The notes under the pieces are model-generated. The model searched no databases. It was not told the DNA's origin and saw only the letters and a list, made by a program, of their open reading frames with translations. This document shows positions 41,500 to 52,000 of a DNA stretch of 64,000 nt, piece after piece; position 1 is the first letter of the stretch; the number at the start of each line of letters is the position of its first letter. Source of the stretch: Lacticaseibacillus hulanensis (GTDB lineage: Bacteria; Bacillota; Bacilli; Lactobacillales; Lactobacillaceae); assembly GCF_004010095.1 (NCBI RefSeq), contig NZ_RRYD01000009.1, positions 30,115-94,114 of the forward strand, written 5' to 3'. The translations under genes and the position numbers were made by a program.

Positions 41500-44400
41500 T
41501 TACTCTTCATCGCGCTTGCGCTTTTTGGCAAGGCCGAACAGTCCTAGCATCGTGGCAAGGCCGAGGCCCAGCGCACTCAGCAGGCTGTCGTGCTCATTGC
41601 CCGTCTGTGGTAGCAGCGTTCTTGCAGAATCGGTCTTGCTGGTTTGATTCTGCTTACCGGTGCTCTTCTTACCGTCATTCGTCTGGTTACCATTATTCGT
41701 CTGGCCGCCAAATGTGCTTGGCAGCGTGCCGCCTGGTTGACCACTGGTGTCCGGCAGCGGCAGCTGGTCTGTGTGGTAAACCACTTCGACCTGCAATACG
41801 GCGCCCGGTTCCCCGGTTGTCGCTGGCACGGCCACCTGATCCGCCGTCATCCCGGAAATTTCCGGACTGGTGACCTTAGCAAAGCTGCCCTGCTCGGTGG
41901 TCCAGTCGCCGTATTCAACGGTGCCCGCCTGGAAGTCGACGGTTGCGGTCCGCGTGAACTTGATGGTCTGCGTAATCGCCTCGGCCAACTGCTCACCATT
42001 TTCGTCAACGAACGTAATGGTGCGCGTCGCCACAGTGTTCAGGTCCGCTTCGGTCAGGCCCGCTGAGTAGCGTGGCCCAGTTGGGTTATTCGGGTCGACC
42101 AGTTCACCCGGCTGCTTTGGCTGATCCGGCGTGATGGTTGCTGTAGCCTCGTAGTAGTACACCCGCAGCTGCGTTGGTGCTGGCTGTGTTTCCGTCATTG
42201 CGGCGACACTTTGCTGGTCAGCAACCATGCCTGCTACTGCTGGGCTAATTACTTCCGCAAAGGTATTGTCACTCATTGGCGTCCACTCGCCGTACTCAAC
42301 CACGACCGCCTTGCCGTTCTGGTCGAAACTAACATTTGCGGTCCGACCGAACTTAATGGTCTGGACGGAACTTGGTGCCACCGTCTTACCCGTCTTGGCA
42401 TCCAGGTAGTCAATGGTCCGCGTTACCGTGCGCGTTAGTGAATCCGCATCAACCCCGTCTGGGTATTTCGGCCCTTCAGGATTCTTTGGGTCCACCAATT
42501 CGTCCGGCTGCTTTGGCCCACCAGGTGTGACAGTCACCGCACTTTCGTAGTAGTACACATTGAGCGTAACGTCTACTGGGTGGGTTTCTGTCATTGCCTC
42601 GACCACCGCTCGGTCTGGGGTCAGGCCCGTGACAGTCGGGCTGGTGACTGCAGCAAACGTGTCACCAGAAATTGGCGTCCACTCGCCATACTGAACTGTT
42701 GCCTGCCCGAACGCGTCAAAGCTGATGGTTGCCGTCCGGCCAAAGCTCAGTGTCTGCACGGAGCTTCCAGCAACCTTCTGCCCAGTCTTTGCATCCCGGT
42801 AGTTGACGGTCTGGGTCACTTTCCGGTTCAGGTCATTCGTGTCCACTCCGGCTGGGTATTTTGGCCCATCCGGATTTTCAGGGTCGATTGGCGTCCCCGG
42901 CTGCTTTGGTCCAGATCCCGGTTCGCCCGGTTCTGGCGTTGACGTCACAACCACTTCACTGCCGTAATAGTAAACCGTGGCGGTGATTGGGGCTGGCGTG
43001 GTTTCGGTTAGGGCCGCCACAAACTCGGTTGTCGTCGTCTTTCCAGCAATCTCAGGGGAATCCACTTTGGCAAATGTGCCATCGGTGGTGGTCCACTTCG
43101 AGTAACCAGTTACCTTGCCAGCAGCCAGGTCGACCGTGGCAGTGCGGGTGAACTTAATCGTCTGAACGACATCGTCCGCCAACTTCTGTCCCGTCGTTCC
43201 GTCCACATAGTGAATGGTCCGCGTTACCGTCCGCGTCAGGTCGTTCACGTCCACACCCTCTGGATATCTAGGTCCAGCTGGGTTGTCTGGGTCAACCGGC
43301 GTGTGCGGCTGCTTTGGTCCAACTTCTGGCTTGTCTGGATCCGGCGTGGTTGTGACCGTCACGTCGCTGCCGTAGTAGTAGACTGTGGCAGTGATTGAAA
43401 CAGGGTTTGTTTCCGTGACTGCTTCCACGGTCTTCGTCGCAGTCGTCTTACCATCAATCGCTGGAGAATCAACTGCGGCAAATGTGCCATCAGTTGTTAT
43501 CCACTTAGAGTAACTCGTAACCTTGCCGGCTGCGAGGTCGACGGTTGCTGTCCGGGTAAACGTAATTCTCTGAACGACATCGTCCGCCAGCTTCTGGCCT
43601 GTTGTCCCGTCCACATAGTGAATGGTCCGCGTTACCGTCCGCGTCAGGTCGTTCACGTCCACACCCTCTGGATATTTAGGCCCAGCTGGGTTATCCGAAT
43701 CAACTGGTGTCCCTGGCTGTTTTGGTCCGACCTCTGTTGTCCCTGGTTCAGGTGTGGTTGTGACCGTTACGTCGCTGCCGTAGTAGTAAACCGTGGCGGT
43801 GATTGAAATTGGATTTGTTTCCGCGACTGCTTCCACGGTCTTCATCGTAGTCGTCTTCCCGTCAATCGCTGGGGAATCCACTTTGGCAAATGTACCATCG
43901 GTGGTGGTCCACTTCGAGTAGCCAGTTACCTTGCCGGCAGCCAGGTCGACCGTGGCAGTGCGGGTGAACTTAATCGTCTGAACGACGTCGTCCGCCAGCT
44001 TCAGGCCTGTTGTCCCGTCCACATAGTGAATGGTTCTGGTGGCTGTCCGCGTCAGGTCGTTGACATCCACACCCTCTGGATACTTAGGCCCGTCTGGGTT
44101 GTCCGGGTCAACCGGCGTGTGCGGCTGCTTTGGTCCAACTTCTGGCTTGTCTGGGTCCGGCGTGGTTGTGACCGTTACGTCGCTGCCGTAGTAGTAAACC
44201 GTGGCGGTGATTGAAATCGGATTTGTTTCCGTAACTGCTTCCACGGTCTTCATCGTGGTCGTCTTTCCGTCAATTTCTGGAGAATCAACTGCGGCAAATG
44301 TGCCATCGGCCGTGGTCCACTTCGAGTAATTCGTAACCTTTCTCGTTGCCAAATCGACCTTCGCCGTCCGCGTGAAGGAGATTGTCTGAACGACATCGTC

Positions 44401-47400
44401 CTTCAGCTTCTGGCCTGTTGTCCCGTCCACATAGTGAATGGTTCTGGTGGCTGTTCGCGTCAAGTCGTTCACGTACACACCCTCTGGATACTTTGGTCCA
44501 TCTGGGTTGTCCGGGTCGACCGGCGTGTGCGGCTGCTTTGGTCCAACTTCTGGCTTGTCTGGATCCGGCGTGGTTGTCACAGTTACATCACTGCCGTAGT
44601 AGTAAACCGTGGCGGTGATGGAAATTGGATTTGTTTCCGTGACTGCTTCCACGTTCTTCATCGTGGTCGTCTTTCCGTCAATTTCTGGAGAATCCACTTT
44701 GGCAAATGTGCCATCAGCGGTCGTCCACTTCGAGTAACCAGTTACCTTGCCGGCAGCCAGGTCGACCTTCGCTGTCCGAGTGAACGTGATTGTCTGAACG
44801 ACATCATCCTTCAGCTTCTGGCCTGTTGTCCCGTCCACATAGTGAATGGTCCGCGTTACCGTCCGCGTCAAGTCGTTCACATCCACGCCCTCTGGATACT
44901 TAGGTCCAGCTGGGTTGTCCGGGTCGACCGGCGTGTGTGGCTTCTTTGGTCCAACTTCTGGCTTGTCTGGGTCCGGCGTGGTTGTGACCGTTACGTCGCT
45001 GCCGTAGTAGTAAACCGTGGCGGTGATTGAAACAGGGTTTGTTTCCGTGACTGCCTCCACGGTCTTGGTCGTAGTCGTCTTCCCGTCAATCGCTGGGGAA
45101 TCAACCTTGGCAAATGTGCCATCAGTTGTTGTCCACTTCGAATAACCAGTTACCTTACCGGCAGCCAGGTCGACCTTCGCTGTCCGGGTGAACGTAATCG
45201 TTTGAACGACATCGTCCGCCAGCTTCTGGCCCGTCACCCCGTCCACATAGTGAATGGTACGCGTGACCGTCCGCGTCAGGTCGTTGACATCCACACCCTC
45301 TGGATACTTAGGTCCCTCTGGGTTCTTCGGGTCGACCGGCGTTTTCGGATCTTGTGGTCCCACTTCAGGATTATCAGGATCTGTCTTCGGATTTGGTGTG
45401 GTTGTCACAGTTACGTCGCTGCCGTAGTAGTAGACCGTGGCGGTGATGGAAATTGGATTTGTTTCCGTGACTGCCTCCACGGTCTTCATCGTGGTTGTCT
45501 TTCCGTCAATTTCTGGAGAATCAACTGCGGCAAATGTGCCATCGGCCGTGGTCCACTTCGAGTAACTCGTAACCTTGCTCGTTGCCAAATCGACCTTCGC
45601 CGTCCGCGTGAAGATGATTGTCTGAACGACATCATCCTTCAGCTTCTGCCCCGACGCCGCGTCCACATAGTGAATGGTTCTGGTGGCTGTTCGCGTCAAG
45701 TCGTTCACGTCCACACCCTCTGGATACTTTGGTCCATCTGTGTTGTCCGGGTCGACCGGCGTGTGCGGCTGCTTTGGTCCAACTTCTGGCTTATCTGGAT
45801 CCGGCGTAGTTGTGACCGTTACGTCACTGCCGTAGTAGTAAACCGTGGCGGTGATTGAAACAGGGTTTGTTTCCGTAACTGCTTCCACGGTCTTCATCGC
45901 GGTCGTCTTTCCGTCAATCTCGGGGGAATCAACCTTGGCAAATGTGCCATTGGTGGTGGTCCACTTCGAGTAGCCAGTTACCTTGCCGGCAGCCAGGTCG
46001 ACCATGGCAGTGCGGGTGAACTTAATCGTCTGAACGACGTCGTCCGCCAGCTTATGGCCTGTTGTCCCGTCCACATAGTGAATGGTCCGCGTTACCGTCC
46101 GCGTCAGGTCGTTGACATCCACACCCTCTGGATACTTAGGCCCGTCTGGGTTGTCCGGGTCAACCGGCGTGTGCGGCTGCTTTGGTCCAACTTCTGGCTT
46201 GTCTGGGTCCGGCGTGGTTGTGACCGTTACGTCGCTGCCGTAGTAGTAAACCGTGGCGGTGATTGAAATCGGATTTGTTTCCGTAACTGCTTCCACGGTC
46301 TTCATCGTGGTCGTCTTTCCGTCAATTTCTGGAGAATCAACTGCGGCAAATGTGCCATCGGCCGTGGTCCACTTCGAGTAATTCGTAACCTTGCTCGTTG
46401 CCAAATCGACCTTCGCCGTCCGCGTGAAGGAGATTGTCTGAACGACATCGTCCGCCAGCTTCTGGCCTGTTGTCCCGTCCACATAGTGAATAGTTCTGGT
46501 TGCTGTCCGCGTCAGGTCATTCACGTCCACGCCTTCTGGATACTTAGGCCCATCTGGGTTATCCGGATCAACTGGTGTCCCTGGCTGTTTTGGTCCGACC
46601 TCTGTTGTCCCTGGTTCAGGTGTGGTTGTGACCGTTACGTTGCTTCCGTAGTAGTATACCGTAACCGCAATCGGCAAAGGTTCGCTTTCCGTGAAGGATT
46701 CAACTACCTTAGTGGCCGTCATCTTACCGTCAATCTCTGGGGACTGCACTTCGGCAAATGTGCCGTCAGTGGTCGTCCACTTCGAGTACCCAACTATCTT
46801 GCCAGCTGCTAGGTCTAACGTTGCCGTCCGGGTGAACACAATCTCCTGGACAACATCTTTAGCGACCTTTTTGTTTGTCGAAGCATCCACGTAACGAATC
46901 GTCCGGGTTCCTTTACGCTTAAGGTCTTTAGTGTCCATCCCTTCTGGGTACGTAGGTCCATCCGGGTTCTTTGGATCAACCAAGCTCCCCGGTGTCTTTG
47001 GCCCAACTTCAGGTTTTTCAGGATCTGGTGTCGTTGTGACCGTTACGTTGCTTCCGTAGTAGTATACCGTGACCGCAATCGGCAAAGGCTCACTTTCCGT
47101 GAAGGATTCAACTACCTTAGTGGCCGTCATCTTACCGTCAATCTCTGGGGACTGCACTTCGGCAAATGTGCCGTCAGTGGTCGTCCACTTCGAATAACTC
47201 GTGACCTTACCAGTTGTCAGGTCGACAGTTGCCGTCCGGGTGAAATGAACTTTCTGGACAACATCCCCAGCAACCTTCTTGTTCGTTGCGCCGTCAACAT
47301 AGCGAATGGTTCGAGTCCCAGTCTGGGTCAAATCATTCGTATCCACCCCAGCTGGATACTTAGGACCAGTTGGATTGTCCTCATCAACTGGCGCGCCAGG

Positions 47401-49038
47401 TGCTTTTGGCCCAACTTCTCCCGTGCCTGGTTCAGGCGTTGGTGTGACCGTGACCACATTGTCGTAGTAGTAAACCGTGGTCTCAATGGATTCAAGCTGA
47501 TTTGGCGTGACTTCCGCAACCTTCTTAGTCGTGGTCATCTTGCCATCAATCGTTGGTGACTCGGCTTCTGCGAATTTTTCATCCGTGGCCCAACCAGTGT
47601 ACTTTACCGCACCATTACTCAGGTTAACGGTCGCCGTCTTCGTAAACTTAACCGTCTGCACCACGTCATCGTGAAGCGGGTCGCCAGTTTTGCCGTCGAC
47701 ATAGTGAATCGTCCGCGTCACTTTTTGGTTCAAATCATCCGTGTCGACGCCCGCCGGATACTTCGGCCCACCAGGATTGTCCTCATCAACTAGATTACCT
47801 GGCTGCTTCGGGTCGTCTGGAGTTACCGTGACCTCGTTGTCATAGTAGTAAACCGTGGTTTCAATGGAGTCAGTCTTAGTTGGCGTGACTTCCGCAACCT
47901 TCTTAGTCGTGGTCATCTTGCCAGTAATGTCAGGTGACTGCGCTTCTGCGAATTTTTCATCCGTAGCCCAGTCGGTGTACGTTACTGCGCCATTGCTCAG
48001 GTCAACCGTCGCCGTCCGCGTGAACTTAACCGTCTGCACCACATCATCGCGGAGCTTAGCATCCGTCTTGCCGTCGACATAGTGAATCGTCCGCGTCACG
48101 TTTTGATTCAAATCATCCGTGTCAACGCCTGCTGGATACTTCGGCCCACCAGGATTGTCCTCATCAACTGGAACACCTGGCTGCTTCGGATCTTCCGGTG
48201 TGACCGTGACCTGCTGGTTGTAGTACGTCACCGTCTGGTCGGTTCCGTCGACGATTTTAGCCTTGTCAGCATCCGCAACCGCGGCCGCAACAGTCTGCGC
48301 GCCTACCGTAGCGTGATCAACAACGTAACCACCCACCGCGGGTGAATCTTGTGCACCAAATTCTGGTTTATCCGGCGTCCAGTCGGCAAAAGTAACCACT
48401 GGCTTACCGTCGACCAATTTCACCGTGCCACTAGTTGTGTAAGTGACTTCTTGGTGAACTGGGCTCGGTGCGTCCACCTTGCCATCCGCAACCACGTACG
48501 TGATGTCCCGGCTGATGGTCTTGCTCAAACTGCTTGACTTGATGACGTAAACCGTCGCGTCATCGGTGTCGTCTGCGGTCAGCGTCCCCGTGTAGGTAGC
48601 CGTCTTATCCGCAACCTTGAAGCGCACCGCATCAGGCTGAGTGCCGAGTAGTGTGTAATCATCCGGAATGGCCAGCGTGTTGTTCGTTGCCGGAACGGTC
48701 GCCAGCTTGCCGGTCATGGTCTTAGTCGCAATCTCCGCACCGGTTTCCGCGTCGACAAGGTTGAGCTTCACCGTCAAGTCTTCGCGTGCGCCGTATACCA
48801 TTTTTGCGTTAACGGTTTGGTTGTAGTTGTTATCTGCAGACAGGTCGACTGCAGCCCCACTCACCGTGCCATTGTTGTCGGCCTTGAATCCAGCCAGCCA
48901 GTTGGTGGCACTCTTACTCGTTGTGCCATCGGAGAACTCACTGGCGGCAGTAATGGTCGCCGGCACAACGGTGTAGCCCGCACCACTCAGGTCAGTGCCG
49001 CAACGTCGGCAAAGTCGGTCTTGCTGCTTGGCGTCCAT
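41500..49038 (-). CDS. Giant LPXTG surface adhesin, C-terminal part (downstream of frameshift)
   Basis: This 2512-codon frame continues the adhesin whose N-terminal part is at 48987-53909. It has about 17 MucBP/Mub-like repeats, each beginning TRTIHYVDGTTGQKLADD and ending in YYYGSDVTVTT plus a proline-rich linker (PDKPEVGPKQPHTPVDPDNP). Eleven central units are 136 residues (one is 140) and nearly identical. Three at each end are more divergent. The end carries a Gln/Asn/Ser-rich spacer and the sorting signal LPQTG, a hydrophobic helix and KKRKRDEE, so sortase would link it to peptidoglycan. Mub-type proteins bind mucus. The first 17 codons overlap the upstream frame, and no ribosome-binding site precedes the ATG, so independent translation is doubtful. 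Confidence 0.88.
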   Translation of the reverse strand: MDAKQQDRLCRRCGTDLSGAGYTVVPATITAASEFSDGTTSKSATNWLAGFKADNNGTVSGAAVDLSADNNYNQTVNAKMVYGAREDLTVKLNLVDAETGAEIATKTMTGKLATVPATNNTLAIPDDYTLLGTQPDAVRFKVADKTATYTGTLTADDTDDATVYVIKSSSLSKTISRDITYVVADGKVDAPSPVHQEVTYTTSGTVKLVDGKPVVTFADWTPDKPEFGAQDSPAVGGYVVDHATVGAQTVAAAVADADKAKIVDGTDQTVTYYNQQVTVTPEDPKQPGVPVDEDNPGGPKYPAGVDTDDLNQNVTRTIHYVDGKTDAKLRDDVVQTVKFTRTATVDLSNGAVTYTDWATDEKFAEAQSPDITGKMTTTKKVAEVTPTKTDSIETTVYYYDNEVTVTPDDPKQPGNLVDEDNPGGPKYPAGVDTDDLNQKVTRTIHYVDGKTGDPLHDDVVQTVKFTKTATVNLSNGAVKYTGWATDEKFAEAESPTIDGKMTTTKKVAEVTPNQLESIETTVYYYDNVVTVTPTPEPGTGEVGPKAPGAPVDEDNPTGPKYPAGVDTNDLTQTGTRTIRYVDGATNKKVAGDVVQKVHFTRTATVDLTTGKVTSYSKWTTTDGTFAEVQSPEIDGKMTATKVVESFTESEPLPIAVTVYYYGSNVTVTTTPDPEKPEVGPKTPGSLVDPKNPDGPTYPEGMDTKDLKRKGTRTIRYVDASTNKKVAKDVVQEIVFTRTATLDLAAGKIVGYSKWTTTDGTFAEVQSPEIDGKMTATKVVESFTESEPLPIAVTVYYYGSNVTVTTTPEPGTTEVGPKQPGTPVDPDNPDGPKYPEGVDVNDLTRTATRTIHYVDGTTGQKLADDVVQTISFTRTAKVDLATSKVTNYSKWTTADGTFAAVDSPEIDGKTTTMKTVEAVTETNPISITATVYYYGSDVTVTTTPDPDKPEVGPKQPHTPVDPDNPDGPKYPEGVDVNDLTRTVTRTIHYVDGTTGHKLADDVVQTIKFTRTAMVDLAAGKVTGYSKWTTTNGTFAKVDSPEIDGKTTAMKTVEAVTETNPVSITATVYYYGSDVTVTTTPDPDKPEVGPKQPHTPVDPDNTDGPKYPEGVDVNDLTRTATRTIHYVDAASGQKLKDDVVQTIIFTRTAKVDLATSKVTSYSKWTTADGTFAAVDSPEIDGKTTTMKTVEAVTETNPISITATVYYYGSDVTVTTTPNPKTDPDNPEVGPQDPKTPVDPKNPEGPKYPEGVDVNDLTRTVTRTIHYVDGVTGQKLADDVVQTITFTRTAKVDLAAGKVTGYSKWTTTDGTFAKVDSPAIDGKTTTTKTVEAVTETNPVSITATVYYYGSDVTVTTTPDPDKPEVGPKKPHTPVDPDNPAGPKYPEGVDVNDLTRTVTRTIHYVDGTTGQKLKDDVVQTITFTRTAKVDLAAGKVTGYSKWTTADGTFAKVDSPEIDGKTTTMKNVEAVTETNPISITATVYYYGSDVTVTTTPDPDKPEVGPKQPHTPVDPDNPDGPKYPEGVYVNDLTRTATRTIHYVDGTTGQKLKDDVVQTISFTRTAKVDLATRKVTNYSKWTTADGTFAAVDSPEIDGKTTTMKTVEAVTETNPISITATVYYYGSDVTVTTTPDPDKPEVGPKQPHTPVDPDNPDGPKYPEGVDVNDLTRTATRTIHYVDGTTGLKLADDVVQTIKFTRTATVDLAAGKVTGYSKWTTTDGTFAKVDSPAIDGKTTTMKTVEAVAETNPISITATVYYYGSDVTVTTTPEPGTTEVGPKQPGTPVDSDNPAGPKYPEGVDVNDLTRTVTRTIHYVDGTTGQKLADDVVQRITFTRTATVDLAAGKVTSYSKWITTDGTFAAVDSPAIDGKTTATKTVEAVTETNPVSITATVYYYGSDVTVTTTPDPDKPEVGPKQPHTPVDPDNPAGPRYPEGVDVNDLTRTVTRTIHYVDGTTGQKLADDVVQTIKFTRTATVDLAAGKVTGYSKWTTTDGTFAKVDSPEIAGKTTTTEFVAALTETTPAPITATVYYYGSEVVVTSTPEPGEPGSGPKQPGTPIDPENPDGPKYPAGVDTNDLNRKVTQTVNYRDAKTGQKVAGSSVQTLSFGRTATISFDAFGQATVQYGEWTPISGDTFAAVTSPTVTGLTPDRAVVEAMTETHPVDVTLNVYYYESAVTVTPGGPKQPDELVDPKNPEGPKYPDGVDADSLTRTVTRTIDYLDAKTGKTVAPSSVQTIKFGRTANVSFDQNGKAVVVEYGEWTPMSDNTFAEVISPAVAGMVADQQSVAAMTETQPAPTQLRVYYYEATATITPDQPKQPGELVDPNNPTGPRYSAGLTEADLNTVATRTITFVDENGEQLAEAITQTIKFTRTATVDFQAGTVEYGDWTTEQGSFAKVTSPEISGMTADQVAVPATTGEPGAVLQVEVVYHTDQLPLPDTSGQPGGTLPSTFGGQTNNGNQTNDGKKSTGKQNQTSKTDSARTLLPQTGNEHDSLLSALGLGLATMLGLFGLAKKRKRDEE
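42930..47330 (-). repeat. Tandem 408-bp repeats in the adhesin gene
   Basis: Eleven units follow each other with a 408-bp period, seen for example at 43210, 43618, 44026, 44434, 44842 and 45250. One unit is 420 bp, so the next starts are 45670, 46078, 46486, 46894 and 47302. All keep the coding frame. Long runs of DNA identity between units point to recent recombination or gene conversion. The number of units is therefore likely to vary between strains. Confidence 0.9.
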
Positions 49039-52000
49039 TCGCCAAAGTCAACCGCCAGCCCCGTCGCCGCATCAATGGTTACCTGCCGTTCGAAGTCAAA
49101 GCTCTGACTACCCTTGGCCGCATCAACCAGCTTAGCGTTGGCCTTGTTTGCCGCGTCGACCGCAGTATTGTCCACCGCCACGTTCAGCGTCAGCGTCTTG
49201 TGCGTTTCGTCGTAACCAGGCTGACCTTTATCTGGCACAGCTGGTGTCTGGGTCTTGTGCAGCACGTTCACAGTCACGGTGCTGGTCAGGTTATCTGGAT
49301 CGGTGAAGTCATAATTTTCACCGGCCGCCTTCTGTATCTGATATTTGCTAGCCAGGTTCTGCAAGCTAGCAGAGTACGCACCTTTCTCGCCAAAGTTCTT
49401 GGCTATCGTAGTGTCGAGGGTATCAATTTCCGCCTTGGTTGCATCCGTTGCGTGCGGGTCAACATCGACATAATTCACAATCAGCTCTGCCTTTTTGCGT
49501 TCAAGGTAGATTGTCTGATTGTCGCTGTCATCGGCCGCCATCGTAATGCCGATTTTACCGTCCTTAATGGTTGGGTTTGTCGCATCGGCATCCAGTTGGT
49601 AGCCATCCGGCAGCGCAACGGTGTAGTCCTTCACCTCGTTCGTGTTGCCCTTGACGCTATCCACCTTGAGTGGCTTTGTTTGGCCATCTTCCTTGTATGT
49701 GACCGTGGCCGTTTGCTCGAGTGGGACGTAGGTGAACTTTGCGGTCCACGTGGTCTTTAATTTGAGTGGGTCCGTTTCTTTATCGAGGCTTTCGCGAATG
49801 TAAGTCCACAGAACGTGAGACCCATCGCGCCCGCCCAGCGTTTCAGAAATTGATCCGGTAAAGGTATCTCCGGTTTTGGAAACGAAATCTAAAATAGAAT
49901 CGTTAGGATTGTATCCCTCATACGGCACAATCTTGAATCCCGTTATCGCGGCAAAATCCTCGCCAAACCAGTTAAACTGGTACTCTAACGGGTGATCTTC
50001 AGTGGGTATTTCCTCATCGTGATCATTTTGCCAGTGGCCGTACCTCTTAGCGCCTGTCGCCATATCGGTAGTAAAAGAGCGCATGTACGTGAACTTTTCA
50101 CTCTGGTCGTGGAAAGAACGCCGAATCTTGTAGTCCGGATTTTTGTCGATTGCCTCACCTTCTGCAATCTGTTGCTCATTGAGTGCACTCTTATCCAGTA
50201 GGACGGTGATGGTCGCCACCATGTGCGTCAACGCGTAGTCGGAATCCGCTTTATCCGTTGGCGCCGTCTTCGTGACAAGCTTGTGCAGCAAGTTCACCGT
50301 GACACTTGCCTGCTTCGTGTTTGCATCAGTGAAATCGTAATCGAGGCTGGAACTTGCGATGTTAACCGAGAACTTATTAGCAAGCTTCTCACTCAAAGTT
50401 GGCACAAATGGCCCCTTGTCACCCACCGCCATCTCGACAGTGCCACTCAGTTGGGCCACTTCCGCTTTGGTCGCGGGTGTGGCGGCCGGATCTATATCAA
50501 CGTAAGTCACCTGCAAGGTTCTAACTGCCTTCTTGACGTTGATAGTGACATCGTCCGTGGTGTCAGCAGTAATCGTAATCTTGATTTTGCCATCGGTAAT
50601 CGTTGGGTTTGAAACACCATCGCCAGTTGCTAACTCGTAACCATCTGGCATTGCCAGCGTGTAGTCAACGCTTGTATTGATTTGACCGGAAGCTTGACCC
50701 GCACTATTCGCGACTTCCTTACCGGTTGCAGTATCAACGTACTTCACGGTGGCCGTCAACGTTTTCGGCGCATATGCGTAGGTTGTCGTCCAAACGGTGT
50801 CGGTGTCCTCTGGTTCGTTTTTGACGTGGTTCCACAAAGTCGTGGCGTTGTCGGTACCACCACCCATGACGCCCTCGAACGTTTCCTTGTCAGATTTGAA
50901 GGTCACCTTGGAACTGGCAGCAATCATTTTCCCATCGTTCGGATTAATGTCATAACCGATTACCGGGACGAAGGTCGCCGAATCCCAATCGAAACTCGTA
51001 AACGGGTCTTCATCATGGTCTTGCGTCCACACGCCGTACGTTGTTTTGCCCGTCGCCATGTCGGTACTTATGTTGCGCTTGTAGGTGTAAACTTCCTGGG
51101 CATCCCCGAACATATTGTCCGCAATCTTCCCGGTGTCACCCGTTGCCTTCGCCGCGTCCGCAATCTTCTGGGCGGCTGCCTTTTCGCTATCTGTTAGCTT
51201 GCTTGTATCAAGAAGCACTTTCACAGTAGCAGTCTTGTGCGTTACATCGTAGTTTGGATCTGCTTCATCTGATGGTGCCTCGGTTGTAACAATTTTGTGC
51301 TTGAGCAGCACGCTCACAGTAGCGGTGTCAGTACTGGAGAAATCGTAGTCCAAGCGACTCTGCTGGCTATCGGGTGCTAGCTCGTATTTCTTCGCCAAAT
51401 CACCCGTGAGCGTCGCCTGGTAGTGGCCCTGATCCCCTTGGTGGAAAGTTGTGGTATCCGTCGCCGCGAGGGTGGTCAATTCCTTGTTGCCGTCATCGGC
51501 GTCCAAGTACTTAATGTTCAGCGTGGCAGCCTGGTTGGCATAGTTAACCGTCCGCGTCACCGTAATGCCCGCTTTGAGCTGGTCTGCCGTGAGATTTGCG
51601 AGCATGTCACTGGTAATTGTGACTACCTTGTTCGCGTCGGCGCCGGTTAAATCGGCCTGCCCCGGAACCTTGGTGCTGGTCACCGTGGCGTCGTGGTTCG
51701 CCGGCTTTTTGGCGTCAATCTGTTCCTGGGTGAGGGCGTCGATAGTGGTACCGGTTGTTTTCGGCGCAGTTTCAGCCGCCTTAGCCGCTGCCTCGTCCGT
51801 TGTCCATGGGGTGTACGATACCGACTTGTCGGCAGCGGTGATTTTTGCCCGATAAAGGGTAACTGGGCTGCCGATTGTTTCGGTAACTGGATCTTGCCCG
51901 TCTGTTGTGTAGGTGACCTGCTGCGAAACGGTGGTGGTTTCTTGGGTCACAACACGTTTGGCCAACTTAACCGTGTATTCGGCCGCCATTCCTTTCACAA

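Noticed and set aside
44434..45030. Plus-strand ORFs recurring every 408 bp opposite the adhesin
   Set aside because: They are shadows of the repeated coding sequence, without ribosome-binding sites.
42930..47330. Periodic repeats as a possible CRISPR array
   Set aside because: The period is 408 bp, the repeats are coding and keep frame, and there are no short repeats with unique spacers.
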